A stretch of DNA of 36,780 bases from Desulfobacteraceae bacterium (GCA_011391695.1 JAABQB010000028.1:1-36780); one strand, 5' to 3'. Shown: positions 22,364-30,896, counted from the first letter of the stretch. Numbers and translations are program-made. Notes: a model not told the origin generated them from the letters alone.

Positions 22364-22873
22364 TTATCTAATTTCGTTACCGTATGACGCATAATAAATT
22401 CTTACAAACATGAGATGACTCTTGAATGCTATTTCAGGAAGCTCCTTGTAATTAAACCATTTTGCTTCTGAGGCATCATAACCCGTACACAAGATACCGC
22501 TGCTTTTAACAAGATAGCCGATCATGAGGACAGTATCATACTGGGAACTGGGGCTTGAAGTCACTCCCATAAGCATTTCTATCTTACCATCAAGTCCAGT
22601 CTCTTCCTTAAGTTCCCTAAGGGCTCCTTCATCAGGGTTTTCTCCAAGTTCAACAAATCCTCCGGGCAGGCACCAGAAGCCCTTCTTCGGTTCAACATTC
22701 CGCTTTACGAGAAGTACCCTTTCTGCTTCATCAATGGTTACTATACAGGTGGCCGGAACAGGGTTTTCATAAAATGTTTCATTGCAATGCCCGCAGAAAA
22801 GACGTGTTCTCTCTTCAAATATCTTCTCGCCGAGCATTTTTCCGCAGTACTGGCAGTTTGTTTTTTTCCGCAT
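22364..22873 (-). CDS. NUDIX hydrolase with N-terminal zinc ribbon
   Basis: A 169-residue protein. Residues 7-30 hold a zinc ribbon (CQYC and CGHC), followed by a NUDIX fold with the full box GFVELGENPDEGALRELKEE ending TGL (about 72-94), i.e. GX5EX7REUXEEXGU with every catalytic position present. LPGGFVELGE and WFNYKELPEIAF are typical of the NudC/ADP-ribose-type pyrophosphatases. The exact nucleotide substrate cannot be read from the sequence. The ATG overlaps the stop of the upstream aldolase gene by one base (TAATG), indicating coupling; this is the last gene of the lysO-ABM-aldolase-NUDIX run. Confidence 0.92.
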   Translation of the reverse strand: MRKKTNCQYCGKMLGEKIFEERTRLFCGHCNETFYENPVPATCIVTIDEAERVLLVKRNVEPKKGFWCLPGGFVELGENPDEGALRELKEETGLDGKIEMLMGVTSSPSSQYDTVLMIGYLVKSSGILCTGYDASEAKWFNYKELPEIAFKSHLMFVRIYYASYGNEIR

Positions 22874-24165
22874 TAATCGTCGAAATTCCCCTTAGCGCCC
22901 TTATCCGATGTTATTGAAGCTGCACGACTCGATATTTTTTCGAATGTCCATTCCGAGGGATCTTCAAACCTCTCAACCTTTGTTCCGGCGTCATACGATC
23001 CGGCATCAAGTATTTTTTGAATGGCAACCGGCGCGGAATCTCTCCCGTTAAAAACACTAACAATCATATTATACACAAAATCTTCAACTCTTTTTGCCAT
23101 TCTGTCCCTGATCTTTTTCGGCTGGCTCATTATTTTGTTCTCAAAAGCAAGGTTAATCGACTTGTAGTTTCCGCCTTTCCAGCCCTTTGAATCTGCATAG
23201 GCAACCATCTGTGTCCACAGCTCTTCAGAAACTCCTTCGCCTTTTACCTTTATAAAATAACCCTTGTCGTCAACTAACGCGTTGCCGTAATCATTGACTT
23301 CAAGCCCCCATGAAATCATCTGAAGGGCAGTTGCAACGTTTGCCTTCGTTGTTCTGGTTTTTGCAGCTATCTCTCTTAACTTGTCGGAGTTGTTTCCGGA
23401 TGTGCCGTGCTGTGCTCCTGATATTTTATATTTTTCCAGAGCATCATGGATACTCACGGTCAAGTCAATCTGGATTCCAAGGCCGCTTGCTTCAATACCA
23501 TGGGTAGTCCCGTTGTTTAATGCAATCCAATCCGGAAAAATATTATGCGCGTTTAATCCCCGAATCAGAAAAAGAGCCTCTTCAACCGTCGAAAGCCCGG
23601 CCTTTCCTTTTATTTCACCTACTTCGGTTTCAAGCCCGGCCCACACCGGAATAAAAGAGCTTAACTCAATATTTGCCAGAAGATTTTTATCATCCGGCAT
23701 ATGGGATGCGTCAATAGCAATGGATGTCAGGCCGGCTTCAAAAAGAGTGGGAATCTCTATTTTTGCAGCATCAATATCCTGCGCTTTTTTTATTCCATAG
23801 TGGTCTGCGTGAATTGCAACAGGAACTGTAATGCCGAGTTCATTACAGAGGGCATCAGCCTGTCTTGCAATGTTCCAGTAATTGACCGCGCAATATGCGC
23901 TTGATCCGCCCTCCGATTTGGCAATCTCGATAATTATGGTAGAATTGGCTCTCTGGGCAGCCTGAAGAACCCCCCGAATTATAATATTGCTTCTCCCGTT
24001 GGCAGCCATTGCAATAGCCTTGCCTTTGGCCATCATGGCCCTGTCGATAAATTTTCCGCTAACGAGAAGGGCCTTGGAATTCGGAAAAAGTTTAACAACG
24101 TTAGGAGGGCGGCCTGTTCTTATCGCTCTGTCAAAATCCGAAATACCGGTTGTCATACCTGGCAT
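22873..24165 (-). CDS. Class II fructose-bisphosphate aldolase, long form
   Basis: A protein of 430 residues of the class II (zinc) aldolase family, longer than the 285-360 residues usual for this class. Seen: VAIHADHYGIKK with zinc-ligand His and catalytic Asp (about 117-128), SIAIDASHMPDDKNLL, ETEVGEIKGKAGLS, LNNGTTHGIE and ISGAQHGTSGNN (second zinc-site His and phosphate loop). The extra C-terminal part (WTFEKISSRAASI end) is not part of the minimal barrel. AAGGAG eight nt before ATG 24165 decides the start (MPGMTTGISDF). The reaction is presumably reversible cleavage of fructose 1,6-bisphosphate; a related ketose-bisphosphate cannot be excluded. Confidence 0.9.
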   Translation of the reverse strand: MPGMTTGISDFDRAIRTGRPPNVVKLFPNSKALLVSGKFIDRAMMAKGKAIAMAANGRSNIIIRGVLQAAQRANSTIIIEIAKSEGGSSAYCAVNYWNIARQADALCNELGITVPVAIHADHYGIKKAQDIDAAKIEIPTLFEAGLTSIAIDASHMPDDKNLLANIELSSFIPVWAGLETEVGEIKGKAGLSTVEEALFLIRGLNAHNIFPDWIALNNGTTHGIEASGLGIQIDLTVSIHDALEKYKISGAQHGTSGNNSDKLREIAAKTRTTKANVATALQMISWGLEVNDYGNALVDDKGYFIKVKGEGVSEELWTQMVAYADSKGWKGGNYKSINLAFENKIMSQPKKIRDRMAKRVEDFVYNMIVSVFNGRDSAPVAIQKILDAGSYDAGTKVERFEDPSEWTFEKISSRAASITSDKGAKGNFDD

Positions 24166-24185
24166 GGCAATATCTCCTTTATCAA

Positions 24186-24470
24186 TCAATAATCATAAAC
24201 TTCATATTCGGTTTTTTTACCAAGAATAATATCTATTTTATTCTGCACTCCAATTCTTTCATTACTTAAAAACCATTTCTCCCAGTCTTCAACTGACTGC
24301 CACGTACTGATTACAAGGTACTCGCTCGGATTGTCAATCCGTTTCAGTGTCTCACCTGAAATGTAACCGGGCTGGTTATTCGCGAGCGCTCTCAGCTGTT
24401 TGAGAAGAGGAGTTAAATATTTCACCTTATCTTCGGATACAATTCTTTTGATAATAATTTTAATAGCCAT
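24186..24470 (-). CDS. Antibiotic biosynthesis monooxygenase (ABM) domain protein
   Basis: A 94-residue single-domain protein of the dimeric alpha/beta-barrel ABM fold: IKIIIKRIVSEDKVKYLTPL strand and helix, LRALANNQPGYISGETLKRI, and SEYLVISTWQSVEDWEKWF, all characteristic spacing for this family. Members act as quinol-type monooxygenases, heme-degrading enzymes or stress proteins, so no substrate is claimed. RBS GGGAGGG is directly upstream. It is 20 bp ahead of the aldolase gene. Confidence 0.85.
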   Translation of the reverse strand: MAIKIIIKRIVSEDKVKYLTPLLKQLRALANNQPGYISGETLKRIDNPSEYLVISTWQSVEDWEKWFLSNERIGVQNKIDIILGKKTEYEVYDY

Positions 24471-24512
24471 GTTTCCCTCCCTGCATCTATAATGTTATAT
24501 TTACAAGCTATG

Positions 24513-25118
24513 TTAAACAGCTGTCAGAATAAGGGTAATAAGAAAAGGGGCTGTGAGAGTAAGAACAATGCCGCTGAAAATGGAAATTATACCATATTCT
24601 TTTCCCGTAAACTCGATAATAACCGGAAGAGTCGTATCCATTGATGTCGCTCCTCCTGATGCGATAGGAGCAAGACGCCCGAAATATCTGACAAGAAAAG
24701 GCGTTATGAGAAGCGTTGATATTTCTCTGAAAATATTTGATAAAAGAGCAAGAACACCGAGTGTTTCACCTTCTATGCTTGTAATTACCATGCTCGAGAG
24801 GCTGTAGTATCCGAATCCTGAAACTACAGCGAGTGATTCTCTTAAGGTTATCCCCTTAAGCCACACGGATAATAACGAAGATCCGAGCAAAGTGCCTAAA
24901 ACCACAGATAAAGGAACTAGAAGAATCTTTGCGTTTATCTTTTTTATCATCTCCCAGGCTGTATTGTTTCCTCCGATTCCGATTCCCACTAGAAACAGAA
25001 GGAGATTAAGCGCATAAAGAGAAAACGCAGAATTGTTCATTGCGGACGGGACTAGAGAATAGAAACCACAGATGAGACCGGCAGAAAAGAAAAACACTAT
25101 AACAAAGCTTCCTCTCAT
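24513..25118 (-). CDS. lysO: LysO-type lysine exporter, C-terminal part (split gene)
   Basis: A 201-residue membrane protein with about six hydrophobic helices. SGFGYYSLSSMVITSIEGE, LALLSNIFREISTLLITPFL and SGGATSMDTTLPVIIEFTG match the C-terminal two thirds of E. coli LysO (YbjE), which exports L-lysine. The N-terminal third is encoded separately just upstream, with a 4-nt ATGA overlap at 25115-25118. The conserved Arg-Glu and GGATSMD segments are intact, so the pair is likely a working split transporter, not a broken gene. Lysine or an analogue is the inferred substrate. Confidence 0.88.
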   Translation of the reverse strand: MRGSFVIVFFFSAGLICGFYSLVPSAMNNSAFSLYALNLLLFLVGIGIGGNNTAWEMIKKINAKILLVPLSVVLGTLLGSSLLSVWLKGITLRESLAVVSGFGYYSLSSMVITSIEGETLGVLALLSNIFREISTLLITPFLVRYFGRLAPIASGGATSMDTTLPVIIEFTGKEYGIISIFSGIVLTLTAPFLITLILTAV

Positions 25119-25393
25119 TTTTCCTTTCCCCTGAATATGTAAACATAAACAAAATATGAAAGTAAAACGCTTCCCGAAATAGCGCCTACCGTGAGCACAA
25201 AGGCCTGAATTCCCAGTTTTGCGATTGAGTTTATTATTATTTCATTACCCCCTACAGATAGGCCGAGCAGAAACAGAAGAAGGCATATCGCTCCTGTGGT
25301 CACCTTATCGGTAAACTTAATTATTCTGTTGTCTTTCCGCAGAAAATACCCGGCTAAAATTCCGGATAATAAAAATACCGTTATTAATACCAT
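25115..25393 (-). CDS. LysO-type lysine exporter, N-terminal part (split gene)
   Basis: A 92-residue protein with three hydrophobic segments: VLITVFLLSGILAGYFLRK, GAICLLLFLLGLSVGGNE and IQAFVLTVGAISGSVLLSYF. FLLGLSVGGNE corresponds to the first repeat motif of the LysO/DUF340 family, echoed in the second protein as FLVGIGIGGNN. Together the two products have about 293 residues, the size of one-piece LysO. It is the first gene of the run with the ABM protein, aldolase and NUDIX hydrolase. Confidence 0.82.
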   Translation of the reverse strand: MVLITVFLLSGILAGYFLRKDNRIIKFTDKVTTGAICLLLFLLGLSVGGNEIIINSIAKLGIQAFVLTVGAISGSVLLSYFVYVYIFRGKEK

Positions 25394-25448
25394 TCAGATC
25401 CTTTTCCCCCGCTCTAAATATCTACCTTTTTATCCTGTTTATGTTTTC

Positions 25449-25991
25449 CTAATCCCTCTTCGTTGATTTTTCAATTTCAGAATTATACGATTCTGTCTCT
25501 GAAACCAGAGATTTTATTTTTGCAGAATGCGATTTTATTTTTTCGTTATATTCCTGCACCCTTGAATTATATTGCAGCTTCTGCTGATTTGTTTTGAGTT
25601 CATCCTTTAGCCGTTCCAGTTCTTCTCTCTCTTTTTCGATAGCATTAAATTCATTTTCAAGTTCAAGTTTCTTTTTTTTGAGCTCCTCTCTTGTTTTATC
25701 AGAAACATCCGTTTTGGCTGACTCCGATTTTTCACCCTGTTTTTCTCCTTTTAGGTTCTGCGTAAAGTCACTCTGCTCTGTCTTATGTATTATTCCTGAT
25801 TCGGCACTAACAGAATCCGATTCATAACCTATATATTCCTTTGCTTTTGCCCTCTGGTTCTTCGGAATATTATTATAATCGTCAGTATAGTATACCGTGC
25901 CATCAGCGCCGGTATATTTGTATATATCGGCTGAAACAGGAATACAAAAAAACAAAACTACAACAAACGCCAAATATTTAATTTTATCCAT
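25449..25991 (-). CDS. Exported DUF4124 protein with coiled coil
   Basis: A 180-residue protein. Residues 1-21 (MDKIKYLAFVVVLFFCIPVSA) form a signal peptide with likely cleavage after VSA. Residues 22-50 (DIYKYTGADGTVYYTDDYNN) are the DUF4124 motif, a small fold common in periplasmic proteins. The rest is a Glu/Lys-rich coiled coil (about 95-175). Function is unknown; such proteins are probably envelope-located. It is transcribed away from the lipoprotein gene at 26363, and the space between them holds two repeat elements. Confidence 0.85.
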   Translation of the reverse strand: MDKIKYLAFVVVLFFCIPVSADIYKYTGADGTVYYTDDYNNIPKNQRAKAKEYIGYESDSVSAESGIIHKTEQSDFTQNLKGEKQGEKSESAKTDVSDKTREELKKKKLELENEFNAIEKEREELERLKDELKTNQQKLQYNSRVQEYNEKIKSHSAKIKSLVSETESYNSEIEKSTKRD

Positions 25992-26117
25992 GGATCAGTC
26001 CCCCTTTTGTTGCTTTGATCGGAAAAGCGAGCAGACACCCCAAAGTTACCTTACGTAATCATAATAAACCTAAAATGTTTTCAGTTCAACAAGTTTTGAT
26101 GAACCCGTAAGAAGTCG

Positions 26118-26177
26118 GGCACAAAGAAAAACCTTATTGTTTTTAATAGGCATTCCTTCATGCCTTTGTGTGAAAAA
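26118..26177. repeat. CACAAAG-type element, copy 3 (truncated)
   Basis: It keeps GGCACAAAGAAAAACC on the left and CATGCCTTTGTGTGAAAAAG on the right; the outer part of the left arm seen in copies 1 and 2 is missing. The central AATAGG is shared with copy 1. The gap 25992-26362 has no gene. Confidence 0.65.
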
Positions 26178-26197
26178 GCATGAATTTGCCCTTTTTC

Positions 26198-26289
26198 GTC
26201 ATTCCAGCATAAACGGGGCACATAGTGAAGCGGCAGCGCTATCCAGCATATTCAATCTGTTCTGGACTCCCGTTTTCACGGGAGTGACG
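26198..26289. repeat. GTCATTCC...GGAGTGAC palindromic element
   Basis: Outer ends are complementary (GTCATTCC / GGAGTGAC), and the right end folds alone as ACTCCCGT-TTTC-ACGGGAGT (26266-26285). Elements with this GTCATTCCxGC...GGAATGACG design are very common between genes in many bacteria. Only one copy is in this window. It could also act as a bidirectional terminator. Confidence 0.6.
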
Positions 26290-26362
26290 GAGTTTCAAAT
26301 TTTTACAAAGCTGCAAACAATTATTTGACAATAATAAAAAATATTGTAGTGTTTAAGAAATT

Positions 26363-28192
26363 ATGCGAATATTTAAATTATTATATATCCTGTTTTTCCT
26401 TTTTGTACTCTCCTGTATTCCAAAACCGGAAGTTGTTTATATCCCAAGAGATACGGATTCTGAGCAGGCTCTTTTTTCAAAAGCTGAAAATTTTTTCTAT
26501 TCAAGAAATCATGAAAAAGCGCTTATAGCTTACAGGGAATATCTTGACCGGTTTCCTGACAGCAAACTTATTCCGGCTGCATTGATGCGCATGAGCACTA
26601 TTTACGGGACACTCGGACAGAATGAAAGCGCTCGCAACAGTTCTATGCGCGTTATCAGAAACTACCCGAACAGCAATTTTACTCCCGATGCAATAATTAA
26701 TGTTTTGGAAAGTTATTTAAATGAAGGATTGTTGAGAGAAGCAATCTATTTTTTCGACTCCCTCTCCCGCGGCAGCATTCCTGATTCTAACATTTCAAAA
26801 ATATATGTTCTTATCGGGGACGCCCAGATGCGTCTGAAGCTCCCGGCAGACGCCACGGCATCATATCTAATGGCCCGCACAAAAAGCTCTGATTCTGGAC
26901 TGGAAAGAATCGACAAAAAACTCCGGGGTTCAATATCACAACTTGAAAACAGCAGCATCGCATTGCTTGCTGAAAACATCAAGGAAGATACCGCAAAAGG
27001 ATACTACAAATATCAGCTCGGGTTGAATTATTTTGAAAAACATAAGTATCGAGAAGCGGCAGATGTTTTGAATGGTTTTATAAAAACAATACCGTCACAT
27101 AAAAACGTACAGGATGCCAAAAATCTTTTAAATGAGATATACAAAAAAACAGCGGCCAAACTTCATACTATCGGATGTTTGCTCCCCTTAAGCGGTAAGT
27201 TCAGCGTCTTTGGGAACCGTGCGCTGAAGGGAGTAGAACTTGCATTAATCCGGTTTTCACAACAGTCAGGATATCCCCCGGTTAACCTCGCAATAAAAGA
27301 TACTGAATCAGACCCGGAAAAGGCGGAAATCGCGGTTGACGAGCTGATAAAGGAAAATGTTTCCGCAATTATTGGCCCTATGGGAACTGCCGAAACAGTT
27401 TCCGCTGCAAAAAAAGCTCAGGCAGGAGGTATCCCGATAGTCGTATTAAGCCAGAAAGAGAATATAACAGATGCGGGTATTTTTGTTTTCAGGAACTTCC
27501 TTACTCCGGGAATTCAGGTCAGATCCCTTGTGGAATATACCATGCGCAAAAAAGGAATGAGCAGGTTTGCTGTATTATATCCAAACGAAAATTATGGAAA
27601 GACATTTGCCTCCCTTTTCATATCCGAAGTTAAGGCAAATGGCGGAAAAGTATTAAGATCAGAACCGTATAATCCTGACCTGACAGATTTTACCGACTCA
27701 ATCAAAAAAATTGCCACACCCGACTTTGAGGCCATTTTCATCCCTGATGCCCCTGCAAAAGCAGGTCTTATTGTTCCGCAACTTGCATATCTTGATTTAC
27801 GCAATATTTATCTTTTAGGCACAAACCTTTGGCATTCACAGAAGTTGATCGATATGGCAGAAGATTTTTTAGAAGATTGGGTTATAATAACCGAAGGCTT
27901 CTTCCTCGAAAACGATTCGGAAGGAGTTAGAAATTTCGCGCACGCTTTTGAAGAAAAATACGGAGAAAAACCGGGATATATTGAAGCTGTCAGCTATGAT
28001 ACAGCCTTGATGCTGTTTCAGACAGTCAGCATTCCCACTATAAGATTCCCGGATTCTGTTAGAAAAGAATTGACTAATATCACGAATTATCAAGGAGTTA
28101 CAGGCCTTACTTCTTTTGGCGGTTCACGGGATGCTCAAAACAAACTTTATATTCTTACAATAAGCGACGGCAGATTTGTCGAACTCAAATAG
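26363..28192 (+). CDS. Lipoprotein with TPR-like repeats and periplasmic-binding domain (LpoA-like)
   Basis: A 609-residue exported lipoprotein. The N-terminal MRIFKLLYILFFLFVLSC has a lipobox with Cys18, so the mature protein should be membrane-anchored. Residues about 35-265 hold TPR/Sel-like helical pairs (ALFSKAENFFYSRNHEKAL; LIPAALMRMSTIYGTLGQ). Residues about 270-600 form a type I periplasmic-binding fold: IGCLLPLSGKFSVFGNRALK, VSAIIGPMGTAETVSAAKKA, FAVLYPNENYGKTFASLF and VSYDTALMLF. This architecture is that of LpoA, the penicillin-binding protein activator of Gram-negatives, and of amino-acid-binding relatives. A role in peptidoglycan synthesis is likely but unproven. Only a weak AAGAA precedes the ATG. 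Confidence 0.85.
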   Translation: MRIFKLLYILFFLFVLSCIPKPEVVYIPRDTDSEQALFSKAENFFYSRNHEKALIAYREYLDRFPDSKLIPAALMRMSTIYGTLGQNESARNSSMRVIRNYPNSNFTPDAIINVLESYLNEGLLREAIYFFDSLSRGSIPDSNISKIYVLIGDAQMRLKLPADATASYLMARTKSSDSGLERIDKKLRGSISQLENSSIALLAENIKEDTAKGYYKYQLGLNYFEKHKYREAADVLNGFIKTIPSHKNVQDAKNLLNEIYKKTAAKLHTIGCLLPLSGKFSVFGNRALKGVELALIRFSQQSGYPPVNLAIKDTESDPEKAEIAVDELIKENVSAIIGPMGTAETVSAAKKAQAGGIPIVVLSQKENITDAGIFVFRNFLTPGIQVRSLVEYTMRKKGMSRFAVLYPNENYGKTFASLFISEVKANGGKVLRSEPYNPDLTDFTDSIKKIATPDFEAIFIPDAPAKAGLIVPQLAYLDLRNIYLLGTNLWHSQKLIDMAEDFLEDWVIITEGFFLENDSEGVRNFAHAFEEKYGEKPGYIEAVSYDTALMLFQTVSIPTIRFPDSVRKELTNITNYQGVTGLTSFGGSRDAQNKLYILTISDGRFVELK

Positions 28193-28193
28193 T

Positions 28194-28334
28194 TTGATTG
28201 TCGTTCGTGATTCGTTGATCGATTCACGATTCACTATCAACGATCTCTGTTTTTTCCTTGCTTAGGATTTCTTTCACTTGAACCCTTGAATCCTCGGCCC
28301 CTTGACCCCTTCTATTCACTATTCACTGTTCACC
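28194..28334. repeat. Short-period repeat array
   Basis: TTGATTGTCGTTCGTGATTC words, then CACTTGAACCCTTGAATCC words and finally TATTCACTATTCACTG units ending a few bases from the phosphofructokinase stop. The TTCGTTGATCG words match the core of 13050-13147. Confidence 0.7.
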
Positions 28335-28335
28335 G

Positions 28336-29664
28336 CTAGTTTACCAGCGGCCCCTGCCCGGTTGCCTCCAGAACGCTTTGCCAGAGCTTTCCCATTGGAT
28401 TTACCTGTTTCCTCTTCTCTGCTGATGCTATCATGGGAATATGAACAAAATGGTTGCTCCAATTGCCGACAATGAGCTTGGTCTTTCCGGCCATGGCGGC
28501 ATGTACAGCATCTCTGCCGAGGAAGCTGCAGAAAACATGATCATTGGCATTTGCCGGAAGACTTCTTATCATATAGCTTGGATCTATGTATTTCAGCGAT
28601 ATCTCGATGTCTTTCTTTTTAAAATATGACGAGATAGCATTTTTGATGAATAAACCGATATCTTTAAGTTTTACATTGCCTGACTCATCAACTTCTTCCT
28701 TCTCATTTATAAGATATTTTTGCCCGGCTCCTTCCGCTACAACAATTACCGCATGTTCCCTGAGTTTTAGACGTCCTTCAAGGGATGTAAGCAATCCTTT
28801 CGGCCCTTCGAGGTCAAAATCTATTTCCGGGATCAAAACAAAATTAACATCCTGCTGCGCAAGAGCAGATGTTGCGGCAATAAAACCTGAATATCTCCCC
28901 ATGAGCTTAATAAGCCCAATGCCATTGGGATAACCGGCAGCTTCGTTATGAGCGCTTTTTATTGCCATCGTAGCAATATCAACTGCTGAATCAAAACCAA
29001 ATGATCTGGAAACAAGATAAATGTCATTATCGATTGTTTTTGGAATACCGACAACGCTTATTTTAAGTCCTCTTTCCAGTATGGCATCTGCAATTTTAAT
29101 CGCGGCCTTAAGCGTTCCGTCCCCACCGATCATAAAAAGAGCGCTGATGCTCATTCTTTCAAGGCTGTCGACAATTTCATCAATCTTCTGAGGACCTCTG
29201 GATGAACCGAGGACAGATCCTCCGATTTCGAGAATGTTTGAAACTGTATCCGGTTTTAGCTCCATCATATCATGCCCGTACTTCGGGATAAATCCCTGAA
29301 GGCCATATCTTATGCCATAAATATTCCTGACTCCGTATCCGTAATAAAGCTCGAGGACTATAGACCTGATAATGTCATTCAATCCGGGACAAAGTCCGCC
29401 GCACGTTACAAGGGCGCATCTTAACTTGCTTGGATCAAAATAGATTTTTTCCCTCGGACCCGCCATTTCAAAAGATGGCAGTTCCTTTCCCTCTTTGACT
29501 AGCTGTATAATGCGGGAAGGGTTAATATCAATCAGAACCTTATCTTTGTCCGATATAAAAGCCTGCTTGTCTTTTCCTTTTTCTTTAATGTGGGCCGGAG
29601 AAGGTATTTTGGCTTCTCCCAGAGTTGGAATATCCGTACTTATTTCATAATCATTATCATCCAT
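28336..29664 (-). CDS. 6-Phosphofructokinase, long PfkA-superfamily form
   Basis: A 442-residue member of the phosphofructokinase superfamily. Seen: VTCGGLCPGLNDIIRSIV (about 86-103), SSRGPQKI, GGDGT (180-184), PKTIDND (208-214), FGFDSAVDIATMAI, KLMGRYSGFIAA and PEIDF. Gly in GGDGT is typical of ATP users, whereas Lys in PKTIDND is typical of PPi users; the combination is that of the plant/trypanosome-type ATP-dependent enzymes, so ATP is the likelier donor. The N-terminal extension (about 70 residues) is also typical of that subgroup. The gene follows kdsD after 25 bp, probably in one operon. Confidence 0.9.
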   Translation of the reverse strand: MDDNDYEISTDIPTLGEAKIPSPAHIKEKGKDKQAFISDKDKVLIDINPSRIIQLVKEGKELPSFEMAGPREKIYFDPSKLRCALVTCGGLCPGLNDIIRSIVLELYYGYGVRNIYGIRYGLQGFIPKYGHDMMELKPDTVSNILEIGGSVLGSSRGPQKIDEIVDSLERMSISALFMIGGDGTLKAAIKIADAILERGLKISVVGIPKTIDNDIYLVSRSFGFDSAVDIATMAIKSAHNEAAGYPNGIGLIKLMGRYSGFIAATSALAQQDVNFVLIPEIDFDLEGPKGLLTSLEGRLKLREHAVIVVAEGAGQKYLINEKEEVDESGNVKLKDIGLFIKNAISSYFKKKDIEISLKYIDPSYMIRSLPANANDHVFCSFLGRDAVHAAMAGKTKLIVGNWSNHFVHIPMIASAEKRKQVNPMGKLWQSVLEATGQGPLVN

Positions 29665-29689
29665 GACGACCTCTTTCGCTTAATAAATC

Positions 29690-30664
29690 CTATTTCCCGT
29701 TAAACCTGAAGCTGCCTTTACCAAGAATATCGTGAAGATGCAATATCCCCATAATCTTATTGGCAGGATCCGTAATAGGAAGCACAGTAATCTGAAATTT
29801 TTCCATCAGGTACAAAGCATCATATGCTGGTGAATCGGGGTCTGCCCTTCTTGGATTTTTTGTCATGACATCTTCTGTCTTAAGTTCATATATCGGCTTT
29901 TTTTTCGCTACTGTCCGACGTATATCCCCGTCAGTTATGATACCGGTAAGCGTATTATCTTCTTTTAAAACAATAGCGGCCCCGAGTCCTCCCGAATCAA
30001 CTTTACATATTGCCTCGAACAAGCTCACTCCTTCATAAACAAGGGGCAATGACTCACCTGTTATCATTATATCCTTAACCTTGCTGGAAAGGCGCTGACC
30101 AAGAATACCTCCGGGATGAATCTTTCTGAAATCACTCGGCATGAAATGCCTTTTATTTATCAGGACAACAGCCAGGGCATCGCCCATCGCAAGTAATGCG
30201 GTTGTGCTTGCAGTAGGGGCAAGCCCTAAAGGGCATGCTTCTTTTTCGACTCCGACATCAATAACAATATCGCTGTGCTTTGCAAGGGTAGAGTTCTTAT
30301 TGCCTGTAAAGGCAATTACTTTGCATCCGATCCTGCTTATAATCGGAACAAGCACGTTCAGTTCATCGGTTTCCCCGCTGTTTGATAGAGCGAGAAATAT
30401 ATCATCCTTACAAACACCGCCAAGGTCACCATGCATAGCTTCGACAGGGTGCAGAAAAAAAGATCTTGTTCCTGTACTGTTTAAGGTGGCAACAATTTTT
30501 CTTCCGACTATGCCCGACTTACCAATTCCACCTACGATCAAACGCCCTTTCGAGCTGTATACAAGTTCCACCATTTCAGCAAACCGGTTGTCAATACGGT
30601 CTATTAATTTGAGTATCCCTTCCGCCTCAATTTTAAGAACTTCTATTGCCTCATTGATTATCAT
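29690..30664 (-). CDS. kdsD: Arabinose-5-phosphate isomerase (KdsD/KpsF)
   Basis: A 324-residue SIS-CBS-CBS protein. It interconverts ribulose 5-phosphate and arabinose 5-phosphate, the precursor of KDO in LPS. Seen: the SIS blocks RLIVGGIGKSGIVGRKIVAT and FFLHPVEAMHGDLGGV followed by ALSNSGETDEL; CPLGLAPTASTTALLAMGDA; the HPGGILGQRL hinge; then two CBS domains (about 205-320; IITDGDIRR and MGILHLHDIL). Length and order are those of KdsD. It is the first gene of a pair with the phosphofructokinase. The other KDO genes are not in the window. Confidence 0.95.
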   Translation of the reverse strand: MIINEAIEVLKIEAEGILKLIDRIDNRFAEMVELVYSSKGRLIVGGIGKSGIVGRKIVATLNSTGTRSFFLHPVEAMHGDLGGVCKDDIFLALSNSGETDELNVLVPIISRIGCKVIAFTGNKNSTLAKHSDIVIDVGVEKEACPLGLAPTASTTALLAMGDALAVVLINKRHFMPSDFRKIHPGGILGQRLSSKVKDIMITGESLPLVYEGVSLFEAICKVDSGGLGAAIVLKEDNTLTGIITDGDIRRTVAKKKPIYELKTEDVMTKNPRRADPDSPAYDALYLMEKFQITVLPITDPANKIMGILHLHDILGKGSFRFNGK

Positions 30665-30774
30665 ATTTATTTCTTCCGGTATTTAAAAGTATCTGCACAC
30701 TAACCAGATATCATCAGTAGTTTGTCAATTTTTCTAAAACAAATCAAGTGCTTTTTCTGCTCCAGGTGGATTTT

Positions 30775-30842
30775 TCACTTGAATCCTCGAACTCTGCCGA
30801 AGGCCCGCCAATCTTTATGGCGGGAATCCTTGAACCCTTTTC
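30775..30842. repeat. Short-period array with nested small hairpin
   Basis: CACTTGAATCCTCGAACTC and ATCCTTGAACCC words are split by a hairpin CCCGCCA-7 nt-TGGCGGG (30804-30824), the same 7-7-7 design as the hairpin at 8212-8232. Confidence 0.65.
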
Positions 30843-30896
30843 CCCTGCTCTTTTGCAGATAATCCCATTTTTTTAAATGTTTTATATATATTTTAG

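Noticed and set aside
25992-26117. Leader of the DUF4124 gene examined for a c-di-GMP riboswitch or sigma-28 promoter (CTTTTCCGATCAAAG).
   Set aside because: The spacing to any second box does not fit sigma-28, and the conserved riboswitch core is not present.
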